A stretch of DNA of 11,737 nucleotides. Origin: Verrucomicrobiota bacterium (lineage in GTDB: Bacteria; Verrucomicrobiota; Kiritimatiellia; CAIQIC01; Lenti-01). Below the pieces are notes generated by a model. The model saw only the letters and a program-made list of their open reading frames with translations. It was not told the origin of the DNA and ran no database searches. Shown in pieces: positions 1 to 5,617 of the stretch (position 1 is the first letter of the stretch; each line of letters opens with the position of its first letter). The stretch spans positions 1 to 11,737 of the forward strand of contig JAKLIL010000026.1 of the NCBI GenBank assembly GCA_022709625.1, read 5' to 3'. The position numbers and the translations under genes are program-made.

Positions 1-1297
1 CGCGCAAGTCGCGCCGCAAGGCGTCGAAGCCCACGCCGAGGCCGGCAGCGGCCTCGCGGAGCATTTGTTCGGACTGGACGGCGCCCGAAGCGTGCGCGAC
101 AAGGTCGAGGGCCGCGCGGGTCGCGCGCAGCAGGCCTTCCGGCGAGCGCAGGTTTTCCGCCTGCTGCAGCAGACCGAGGAGAAAGCCCATGGGGGTGCGC
201 GCGCCCTGCAGCACGGCAGCCATGGCGTCCGGCCCCTGCTTCACGATCAACGAATCGGGATCTTCGCCCGGCGGCAAGGCGGCGAGCGAAACCGCCAGGC
301 CGTCCTCGATCAGCAATTCCGCGGTTCGCAGGGCGGCCTTCTGGCCGGCGGCGTCGGCGTCCAGCACGACGACGACGTGGTCCGCGTAGCGCTTGAGCAG
401 GGTGGCGTGTTCGGAGGTGAAGGCGGTGCCCTGCGACGCCACCGCGTTCTTGAAGCCGCCCAGATGGCAGCGAATGCAATCGATCTGCCCTTCGACCAGC
501 AACGCTTCGCGGCGGTCCAGGATGGTGCGCTTGGCCTTGTCGAGTCCGTACAGGATGCGGCTCTTGCGGAAAACCGCCGTTTCGGGCGTGTTGACATATT
601 TGCCGCCGGCCTGGTCATCGGCCCGCAGTACGCGGCCGCTAAACCCGACGGCGCGGCCCAGTTCGTCGCGGATCGTGAACATGACGCGGTGGCGGAAGCG
701 GTCGTAGAGCGCGCCTTTTTCGCTGGCCGAAAGCAGCCCCGCCGCCTCGAGCGCTTTCATTTTGGCGCCGGTCCGCGGCCCCGCCGCGCCGGACAGGAAA
801 TCCCAGCCGTCCGGCGCGTAGCCGATGCCCCATTCCCGCCAGACGGGGACGTCGAGCGCGCGCTTCTGCAGGTAGTCGCGGGCGACCGCCGCCGCGGAAC
901 TGCGCAGCAATTCCTGCTGGTAGCGTTTGGACGCCGCTTCGTTCGCCGCGAACAGGTCGTCTTTCGCCGGACCGTCCTTCGGCGCGCGGCGGTCTTCTTC
1001 GAGGGGCACGGCGATGCCCGCGCGCGCGGCGAGCATCCGCAGCGCGGTCGGGAAGTCCACGTTCTCGTAGAGCATCACGAACTTGAACACGTCGCCCCCG
1101 ACGCCGCAGCCGAAGCAATGGAAGGCCTGGCGGGCCGGATTGACGTGGAACGACGGCGTCTTCTCCTTATGGAACGGACAGAGCGCCTTGGCCGAATGGC
1201 CCACGCGCTTGACGGGAACGTAGGAACCGATGACGTCGGCGATGTCCAGCGCGTTGCGGATCCGGTCGATCGCGTCTTTGGAAACCCTCCCCGCCAT
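1..1297 (-). CDS. dnaG: DNA primase DnaG (partial, C-terminus beyond the left edge)
   Basis: DnaG makes the RNA primers for DNA replication and works with the replicative helicase. The frame is open from the ATG at 1297-1295 to the window edge, giving 432 residues. The N-terminus carries the CHC2 zinc-binding set C40-x2-H43 and C61-x2-C64 (CPFH, then CFGC). The conserved primase block YVNTPET...RILYGLDKAK follows. The TOPRIM domain shows VEGQID near residue 264 and LDADAAGQ near residue 309, the acidic metal-binding motifs. Bacterial primases are about 580-650 residues, so what is missing is mainly the helicase-binding C-terminal domain, which lies outside the window. The start is 7 nt after the stop of the cvpA-like gene. 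A GGAG at 1311-1308 lies 10 nt upstream, a weak site, so translation is probably coupled. Identification is secure. Confidence 0.97.
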   Translation of the reverse strand, partial: MAGRVSKDAIDRIRNALDIADVIGSYVPVKRVGHSAKALCPFHKEKTPSFHVNPARQAFHCFGCGVGGDVFKFVMLYENVDFPTALRMLAARAGIAVPLEEDRRAPKDGPAKDDLFAANEAASKRYQQELLRSSAAAVARDYLQKRALDVPVWREWGIGYAPDGWDFLSGAAGPRTGAKMKALEAAGLLSASEKGALYDRFRHRVMFTIRDELGRAVGFSGRVLRADDQAGGKYVNTPETAVFRKSRILYGLDKAKRTILDRREALLVEGQIDCIRCHLGGFKNAVASQGTAFTSEHATLLKRYADHVVVVLDADAAGQKAALRTAELLIEDGLAVSLAALPPGEDPDSLIVKQGPDAMAAVLQGARTPMGFLLGLLQQAENLRSPEGLLRATRAALDLVAHASGAVQSEQMLREAAAGLGVGFDALRRDLR

Positions 1298-1304
1298 GGG
1301 CCGG

Positions 1305-1913
1305 CTACTCCGCGGGTTCGGAGGCCGAAAGCGGCGCAGCCGCCGAGTCCGGTTCGGGCAGCGGCGGCATGACGACCTGGGGCAGTTCGACGCCAACGGG
1401 CACTTCGGCCTGCAGCAGGGCGGCTTTCTCGGCCAGTTCGTTGTACTTCGCGACCAGCAGCGGCAGCACGGTCCGGCCGGTCGCCGAATCGAACATCACG
1501 GCGCGCTGCACCTGCGCCGCCGGCAGGAAACTGGCGGCCAGCAGCAGCACCAAAAAGACCGCGCCCTGGCGGCAGAAGCCGGTGGCCAGGCCCCCGAGCC
1601 GTTCGATCGGCCCCTTGAAGGAAAAGGTCATGAGCACTCCGAGGGCGGTGCGCAGCAAGCGCATCCCGAGCAGCGCCAGCAGCGCCAACGCCACCACCGC
1701 CGCCAAGCGGGTGATTTCCGGATTCCAGCCCCAGCGGCCGCACAACCAGGCCGCCACTGGTTCGTAGAACAGTCGCGTGGCGACGACGGCCACCACCATC
1801 CCGATCAGGATCGCCAACTCGTGGGAGAGTCCGCGCACCAGCCCCATGATCGCTCCGTAGAGCAAGACCGCGGCGAACAGCCAATCCACCCAATTGAACG
1901 AAGTCCAGTCCAT
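1305..1913 (-). CDS. CvpA family inner-membrane protein
   Basis: This 202-residue protein fits the CvpA family (named from colicin V production in E. coli, with broader and poorly defined envelope roles). The opening segment DWLFAAVLLYGAIMGLVRGL is the typical CvpA start. Hydrophobic stretches at about 6-27, 31-49, 66-90 and 108-132 suggest four membrane helices. After residue 135 comes a soluble tail with a charged, possibly helical piece (about 150-170) and a Pro/Ala-rich end. A strong Shine-Dalgarno, GGAAGGAG, lies 6 nt before the ATG at 1913. The gene starts 24 nt after the Nudix gene stops, and dnaG begins 7 nt after it ends, so all three are probably co-transcribed. There is no bacteriocin gene nearby, so a colicin role is not implied. 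Confidence 0.85.
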   Translation of the reverse strand: MDWTSFNWVDWLFAAVLLYGAIMGLVRGLSHELAILIGMVVAVVATRLFYEPVAAWLCGRWGWNPEITRLAAVVALALLALLGMRLLRTALGVLMTFSFKGPIERLGGLATGFCRQGAVFLVLLLAASFLPAAQVQRAVMFDSATGRTVLPLLVAKYNELAEKAALLQAEVPVGVELPQVVMPPLPEPDSAAAPLSASEPAE

Positions 1914-1937
1914 GCGCGTCTCCTTCCCCGCCGCGGC

Positions 1938-2447
1938 CTAGGCCGGTGCTTCCGGGCCGGGCGGCGCCACGTCCATCTCGCAGCCCAGCATGATGCCTCC
2001 GTCGAACAAAAACCGGCCATGGAACGTCCGGCCCTGGAGCAAGAGGGGGTACCAAATGCGGTCGTCGGCCCACATCTGGCCGTAGGGCATGTCGCGCTCG
2101 TCGATCCAAAGCGGGATGGCTTCGGGCGTCTCGGTCGGCACGCCCTCGTAGGAAGACGCGGCGTAGACGTGGCAGCGCAGGGAATAGCCGTCGGTGAACT
2201 GGAAGGCCAGTTCGCCGGCCTTGCGGACGCCGAGAGGGACGACGCGCAGTTCCTCCTGTGCCTCGCGGATGGCGCCCTGTTCGGGGGTTTCGCCGGGATC
2301 GACGCGGCCGCCAGGGGCGTTGATGAGGCCTGCGCCCAGCCCCTGGAGCTTGCGGATCAGCAGCACCATGCCGTCCATCCGCACGAACATCAGCGTGGCC
2401 GTTTCGCGCGGCTGCCAGTTGGGCCAATCGATTGCGGTGAACTTCAC
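1938..2447 (-). CDS. Nudix hydrolase, MTH1/NUDT1-like (probable oxidised purine nucleoside triphosphatase)
   Basis: The 169-residue protein has a Nudix box at about 47-69 (G47, E53, then REAQEE at 61-66), the Mg-binding helix of pyrophosphohydrolases. The box glycine near the end is replaced by R68. The second half is strikingly like human MTH1: QMWADDRIWYPLLLQG at 124-139, then FHGRFLFDG. The residues matching MTH1's oxopurine-binding N33, W117, D119 and D120 are present as N43, W126, D128 and D129. By family knowledge this predicts cleavage of 8-oxo-dGTP, 2-oxo-dATP or related damaged nucleotides; the exact substrate is inferred. The start is a GTG at 2447-2445, chosen because AAGGAG lies 4 nt upstream and the next ATG would remove the first strand. 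It lies 79 nt downstream of efpL and 24 nt upstream of the cvpA-like gene. Confidence 0.88.
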   Translation of the reverse strand: MKFTAIDWPNWQPRETATLMFVRMDGMVLLIRKLQGLGAGLINAPGGRVDPGETPEQGAIREAQEELRVVPLGVRKAGELAFQFTDGYSLRCHVYAASSYEGVPTETPEAIPLWIDERDMPYGQMWADDRIWYPLLLQGRTFHGRFLFDGGIMLGCEMDVAPPGPEAPA

Positions 2448-2526
2448 GGCGCTCCTTGCGACGGACGAAACCCTAGCACAGGCGGCGGGCGCGCGGGAAG
2501 GAAAACAGCCCCCGGCGCCGGCGCGG

Positions 2527-3093
2527 CTAGGCTCGCTGGACGAATTCCCCCGTGCGGGTGTCCACGCGGATGCGTTCGCCCGGTTCCATGTATTCGGGCA
2601 CCTGCAGGGTCAGGCCCGTTTCCAGCGTCGCCGCCTTGGTGCGGGCCGTCACGCTCGCGCCGCGCATCGCCGGCGCGCAGTCCGCAATCTTCAGTACCAC
2701 GGCGTCCGGCAACTGGAGGCACAGCACCTTGCCGTTCTGGATGAGCGCCTTGATGCCCTCCATACCGTCGATCAAATAGGGAACGATCCCCTCGATTTCG
2801 TCGGCCAGCAGTTCGAATTGGCTGTAGTCTTCCATGTCCATGAAGGTGAACCGTTCGCCCTCGCGGAAGCTGAACGACACCAGGCGCACGTCGAAATCCG
2901 ATTCCTTCAGGGGGTCGTCGCCCTTGAAGGTTTGGTCCAATTTGTTCCGCGTGCGCACGTTGCGGAACCGGACCTTGTAGAGCGTGGCGGCCCCGCGGGC
3001 CGAGGGCGACTGCACCCGCAACTGCTCCACCACGTGCGGATCGCCGTCGATTTCCACCACGCTGTTCTTCGCCAAATCGCAAGCCTTGATCAT
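2527..3093 (-). CDS. yeiP: Elongation factor P-like protein EfpL (YeiP)
   Basis: The 188-residue protein has the three-domain EF-P layout: a KOW-like N-terminal domain to about residue 63, then two OB-type domains. It belongs to the YeiP/EfpL branch rather than classical EF-P, shown by the tip-loop signature SPSARGAATLYK at 29-40. This segment closely matches E. coli YeiP, as do FMDMEDY, MRGASVTARTKAATLETGL and VPEYMEPGERIRV. The loop-tip arginine is R33, the same number as in E. coli EfpL, where it acts unmodified at the ribosomal peptidyl transferase centre to relieve stalling on proline-containing and some other motifs. No EF-P-modifying enzyme is nearby, as expected for this branch. AAAGGA lies just upstream of the ATG at 3093. 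It is probably the first gene of the efpL-Nudix-cvpA-dnaG set. Confidence 0.93.
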   Translation of the reverse strand: MIKACDLAKNSVVEIDGDPHVVEQLRVQSPSARGAATLYKVRFRNVRTRNKLDQTFKGDDPLKESDFDVRLVSFSFREGERFTFMDMEDYSQFELLADEIEGIVPYLIDGMEGIKALIQNGKVLCLQLPDAVVLKIADCAPAMRGASVTARTKAATLETGLTLQVPEYMEPGERIRVDTRTGEFVQRA

Positions 3094-3149
3094 GCCATCC
3101 TTTCGCCCCGGATCGAGCGGCGCCGGCCGGGCTCTTTTTTGTGTTCAAA

Positions 3150-3179
3150 AGAGTAGGGTTTTATGGCATGAATCGTCAA
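3150..3179 (-). promoter_or_regulatory. Possible sigma70-type promoter for efpL
   Basis: Reading leftwards, TTGACG (3179-3174) is followed after 18 nt by TACTCT (3155-3150). The -35 matches the consensus at five of six positions. The -10 is weak but keeps the first two and last bases. The site lies 57 nt upstream of the efpL start codon, in an unusually AT-rich patch between divergent genes. A dyad, CTCTTTT (3132-3138) and AAAAGAG (3147-3153), overlaps the -10. Whether this organism uses such a consensus is unknown. Confidence 0.35.
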
Positions 3180-3195
3180 TTGGAACATGGGCGCC

Positions 3196-3657
3196 ATGCC
3201 GACCGCCACGGAAAAGACCTGGACGATTCCGAACCAGATGAAAGCGATGGCCGACGCCGCCCGGGACATCCTGGACTGGCTCGACGGCCTGCCGCTGTCC
3301 ACCCGCGCCAAGTATTCCACCGTGCTGGCCATCGAGGAGATGGTCACCAACGTCATCAAATACGGCTACGACGATTGCGCGGCCCACGCCATCCGCCTGC
3401 AGGTCTCCATCGACCATGCGTTCGTCAAGCTGGTGTTCGAGGACGATGGCCATCCGTTCGACCCCACCCAGCGCCCGGCGCCCGACATCGAGCACATCAT
3501 GAATTCCCGGAAAGCCGGCGGCCTCGGCATCGAACTGGTCCGGCGCATGTCCGAGCGGATGGCCTACGAACGCGCCGGCCACCTCAACCGCCTGACGCTG
3601 CACATTCGCCGACTGCAGCCCGACGACACCCAGAACATCGCGCTAGCCACGCCGTGA
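3196..3657 (+). CDS. RsbW/SpoIIAB-like ATP-binding protein (anti-sigma or serine kinase fold)
   Basis: This 153-residue protein is a stand-alone HATPase_c domain of the anti-sigma regulatory serine kinase type. The N-box is IEEMVTNVIKYGY at 46-58, with N52 as the expected Mg ligand. The G1-like box is EDDGHPFDP at 82-90, close to the D-x-G-x-PFDP form of RsbW. The G2-like box is GGLGIELVRRMSE at 108-120. Such proteins bind ATP and either hold a sigma factor or phosphorylate an STAS-domain antagonist. No sigma factor, STAS protein or PP2C phosphatase is in the window, so the partner is unknown. ATG at 3196 is preferred because GGAA lies 10 nt upstream; an ATG at 3187 is the alternative but lies too close to it. 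The stop overlaps the GTG start of the next gene by 4 nt (GTGA). Confidence 0.85.
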   Translation: MPTATEKTWTIPNQMKAMADAARDILDWLDGLPLSTRAKYSTVLAIEEMVTNVIKYGYDDCAAHAIRLQVSIDHAFVKLVFEDDGHPFDPTQRPAPDIEHIMNSRKAGGLGIELVRRMSERMAYERAGHLNRLTLHIRRLQPDDTQNIALATP

Positions 3658-4127
3658 TCCGCTGCCCCGCCATCGCTCGCCTGCCCGCCGCCGCCCGCCT
3701 CCTGCCGCCGCTGCTCCTGCTGGCCGGCTGCGTCGCCACGCCCGCGGACCGCATCGCCAAGAACCCCGAACTGTTCGCCGCCCTGCCGGTCGCCGACCAG
3801 GACCGCATCCGCCTGGGCCAGATCGAACTCGGCTTCACCCCCGACATGGTCCGCCTGGCGCTCGGCGACCCCGACCGCCACATGGTCCGCCGCGCCGTCG
3901 ACGGCACCGCCGAAATCTGGTTCTACGTCGAAACCGTCAACCGCTACGAACGCCAGCGGGTCGATATCGACGGCCTGAGCGTGCGCACCCCCGGCGGCGT
4001 GCGCACCACCGGCGGGGACGCGTGGATCACCATCCTCGAGGAAAAGGAATTCGTCCGGCTGCGCGTGGAATTCCGGGACGGGAAGGTCGCCGTCATCGAA
4101 GGCCCCTTCCCCGCCGAATCCAAGTAG
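3654..4127 (+). CDS. Small predicted lipoprotein, possible SmpA/BamE-like segment
   Basis: The 157-residue product starts at a GTG that overlaps the preceding stop (GTGA at 3654-3657). It has an arginine-containing N-terminus, a hydrophobic run, and the lipobox LAGC with C26 as the lipidated cysteine, so it should be exported and anchored in a membrane. Residues 51-75 (RIRLGQIELGFTPDMVRLALGDPDR) resemble the 'G-x-T-x-x-x-V-x-x-x-LG-x-P' helix of the SmpA/OmlA/BamE fold. An EIWFYV strand and a WITILEE...VEFRDGKVAVIEG strand region follow, also typical of that fold. The resemblance is by eye only and the role is unassigned. BamE assists outer membrane protein assembly, but many lipoproteins with this fold do other things. 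It lies between the RsbW-like gene and pdxB, 22 nt before the latter. Confidence 0.8.
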   Translation: MIRCPAIARLPAAARLLPPLLLLAGCVATPADRIAKNPELFAALPVADQDRIRLGQIELGFTPDMVRLALGDPDRHMVRRAVDGTAEIWFYVETVNRYERQRVDIDGLSVRTPGGVRTTGGDAWITILEEKEFVRLRVEFRDGKVAVIEGPFPAESK

Positions 4128-4149
4128 CCCGCCCCTTCCGGAATTGGCC

Positions 4150-5310
4150 ATGAACATCGTCTGCGCCGCCAGCGTCCTGCACGCCCGCGAAGCGTTCGCC
4201 GGCCTCGGGCGCGTCCGTCTCGTGCCCGACCGCGACCTTCGGCGCGACGACCTGCTGGCCGCCGACGCGCTCATCGTCCGCTCCAAGACCCGCGTGGATG
4301 CCGAACTGCTCGAAGGGACCCCCGTGGGCTTCGTCGCCACGGCCACGGCCGGCGCCGACCACTTCGACCGGGATTACCTCAACGACGCGGGCATCGCCTG
4401 GAGCGCCGCACCGGGCTGCAACGCCAACGCCGTCGCCGAGTACGTCGTGGCGGCGCTGGTCCTGCTGGCCCGCCAACGGGCCGCCCTGCTGCCCGGCCGC
4501 GTTCTGGGCATCGTCGGCGTGGGCCACGTCGGCTCGCGCGTGGCGGCCAAGGCCCCGCTGCTGGGCCTCCGCGTCCTCCGCAACGATCCGCCCCGCGCGC
4601 TGCGAAACGGGGCCGCCGATTTCCAGCCTCTCGATGCCGTCATGCCCGCGGCCGACATCCTCACCCTCCATGTCCCGCTGGAAGCCGCCGGACCGTTTCC
4701 CACGCGGCACTTGGCCGACTGCCGGCTGTTCGGCCGCCTCAAGCCGGGGGCCTGGTTCCTCAACACCTCCCGCGGCGAAGTCGCCGACTCCGACGTCCTG
4801 CTCCACGCCCTCGGCCACCATCTCCTGTCCGGCTGCGTCCTCGACGTGTGGGAAAACGAACCCGACCTGCCCGACGCCTTGGCCCGCGCCGTCGATTTCC
4901 TGACGCCCCACGTCGCCGGCTACTCCCTCGAAGGCCTCCTCAACGGCACGCTGCACTGCTACCGCGAACTGTGCCACTTCCTGGAAACCGAACCCGTCTG
5001 GACGCCCGACCCGCGGCAACTGCCCGCGCCCCCGTTCCTGGCCCTCGAGGCGACCGGACGGCCCGACGAAGAAGTCCTCGCCGATCTCCTTGCCCAGGCC
5101 TGCCCGATTCCGGCCGACGACCGCGCCTGGCGCGCCGCCATGAATGGGGCCGACCGCGCCGAGCTGCGCCGCCGCTTCGACCGCTTCCGCAAGAACTACC
5201 AATCCCGCCGCGAATTCGCCGCCATCCGCGTCCATCTCTCCCACGCCTCCCCCGCGCTGCTCGACGTCGTCGCCGCCCTCGGCTTCCAGGTCTGCGCCCA
5301 TCAGCCATGA
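4150..5310 (+). CDS. pdxB: Erythronate-4-phosphate dehydrogenase PdxB
   Basis: PdxB oxidises 4-phosphoerythronate in the DXP-dependent route to pyridoxal phosphate. The 386-residue protein matches E. coli PdxB in length and detail: TATAGADHFD near 64-73, SAAPGCNANAV near 85-95, the NAD-binding GIVGVGHVGSR with G123-x-G125-x2-G128, and DPPRA at 146-150. The catalytic triad of the D-2-hydroxyacid dehydrogenase family is R208 (NTSRGE), E237 (WENEP) and H254 (TPHVAGY), numbered exactly as in the E. coli enzyme. The C-terminal PdxB-specific dimerisation part is present (FRKNYQSRREF, 346-356). The ATG at 4150 is chosen over an in-frame TTG at 4144 because GGAA lies just upstream and the protein then starts MNIV, like MKIL in E. 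coli. It is the last gene of its set; the repeat-rich gap follows. Confidence 0.95.
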   Translation: MNIVCAASVLHAREAFAGLGRVRLVPDRDLRRDDLLAADALIVRSKTRVDAELLEGTPVGFVATATAGADHFDRDYLNDAGIAWSAAPGCNANAVAEYVVAALVLLARQRAALLPGRVLGIVGVGHVGSRVAAKAPLLGLRVLRNDPPRALRNGAADFQPLDAVMPAADILTLHVPLEAAGPFPTRHLADCRLFGRLKPGAWFLNTSRGEVADSDVLLHALGHHLLSGCVLDVWENEPDLPDALARAVDFLTPHVAGYSLEGLLNGTLHCYRELCHFLETEPVWTPDPRQLPAPPFLALEATGRPDEEVLADLLAQACPIPADDRAWRAAMNGADRAELRRRFDRFRKNYQSRREFAAIRVHLSHASPALLDVVAALGFQVCAHQP

Positions 5311-5318
5311 GGGGGGCC

Positions 5319-5346
5319 AGAGGTCAGAGGTCGGAGGACAGAGGTT
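5319..5346. repeat. Four tandem AGAGGTC-like heptamers
   Basis: AGAGGTC at 5319-5325 and 5326-5332 is followed by GGAGGAC at 5333-5339 and AGAGGTT at 5340-5346. The unit is 7 nt and the last two copies each differ at one or two positions. Because 7 is not a multiple of 3, all three frames show a repeated peptide such as GQRSEDRG. From recollection, similar heptads occur between genes in several high-GC environmental bacteria, so a genome-wide dispersed family is likely. Confidence 0.75.
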
Positions 5347-5360
5347 GGACGTCCGCCCTT

Positions 5361-5497
5361 CGCAGGACGTGGATGCAGGGGATTTCTTTTGGATTTTGGC
5401 GGGTTGTCCACGCGATGCCATTTACTTGTCCTGTTTCCGCCCGCCGTCCGCAGGACATGGATGTGCGGAAAAGGATTTGGAAAAACGAGGGGATTTC
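5361..5497 (+). repeat. Split direct duplication
   Basis: CGCAGGACGTGGATG at 5361-5375 recurs at 5449-5463 with one change (A for G). AGGGGATTTC at 5377-5386 recurs exactly at 5488-5497. In the first copy the two pieces are 1 nt apart. In the second copy they are 24 nt apart, the gap being almost entirely the left arm of the large inverted repeat. The second copy therefore looks like the first with the arm inserted, or the first like the second with it lost. Confidence 0.6.
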
Positions 5498-5586
5498 ACG
5501 GCAAAATAAGCGCCTGGATTTTTCGATGACGGCGCGAAAAAGACGGGCCTTCGTTTTGCCGCCTCGTTTTTTCAAATCCTTTTCCG
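5466..5586. repeat. Large nested inverted repeat (potential 121-nt hairpin)
   Basis: The left arm 5466-5490 and right arm 5562-5586 are each 25 nt and complementary at 24 positions. The one exception (G5480 opposite T5572) would be a G-U pair in RNA. Directly inside, CGGCAAAA (5499-5506) pairs with TTTTGCCG (5554-5561), leaving an 8-nt bulge on the left only (5491-5498). Innermost, TTTTTCG (5519-5525) pairs with CGAAAAA (5535-5541) around a 9-nt loop. The structure ends 31 nt before the rluD start. It could be an RNA leader, a transcript-end structure for pdxB, or a small MITE-like element. No clear target-site duplication flanks it, and there is no T-run after the stem in either direction. 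Confidence 0.8.
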
Positions 5587-5617
5587 CCGGCTTCCTCCTC
5601 CACCCCCACCACGCCCA

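Larger units (their letters stand above)
5311..5617. other. Repeat-rich intergenic region between pdxB and rluD
   Basis: These 307 bases hold no gene I can support. Short open frames exist on both strands, but they translate to repeat-like text with no family resemblance. The contents are a block of heptanucleotide repeats at the left, two diverged copies of a short segment (5361-5386 and 5449-5497), a 6-7 bp hairpin TGTCCTG...CAGGACA (5428-5458), and a large nested inverted repeat (5466-5586). It is richer in A and T than the surrounding genes, especially in the right half. A promoter for rluD should lie here, but I could not pick one with confidence. Confidence 0.8.

Noticed and set aside
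65..1372. 435-codon open frame on the plus strand
   Set aside because: It lies antisense to dnaG, which has clear zinc-finger and TOPRIM motifs. The translated text is Arg/Ala/Gly-rich without a family, a usual shadow in high-GC DNA.
1305..1913. Colicin V or bacteriocin export system suggested by the CvpA name
   Set aside because: CvpA-family proteins are widespread without bacteriocins, and there is no toxin, immunity or exporter gene in the window.
2448..2526. GC palindrome CCGGCGCCGG (2512-2521) as a terminator after efpL
   Set aside because: Only a short GTTTT follows in the reading direction and the downstream Nudix gene has its own strong ribosome site; termination is not supported, though partial attenuation is possible.
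1075..2744. Long frames on both strands (minus 1075-2427, plus 1230-2744) across the cvpA, Nudix and dnaG region
   Set aside because: They cross several recognised genes in wrong frames and have extreme Arg/Pro/Gly composition.
3141..3653. Upstream extension of the small lipoprotein frame
   Set aside because: The extension overlaps the RsbW-like gene and has no signal peptide at its start. The GTG at 3654 gives a proper lipoprotein signal and a 4-nt overlap.
4093..5421. 442-codon minus-strand frame opposite pdxB
   Set aside because: PdxB on the plus strand has all catalytic residues and full length; the opposite frame is a compositional shadow.
5428..5458. Hairpin TGTCCTG...CAGGACA with a 17-nt loop
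   Set aside because: Seven base pairs with a long loop is within chance expectation for this base composition.
5466..5586. Intrinsic terminator for pdxB
   Set aside because: The stem is A/T- and purine-rich, starts 155 nt after the stop, and no T-run follows the outer arm. It does not fit a classical terminator, although transcript stabilisation remains possible.
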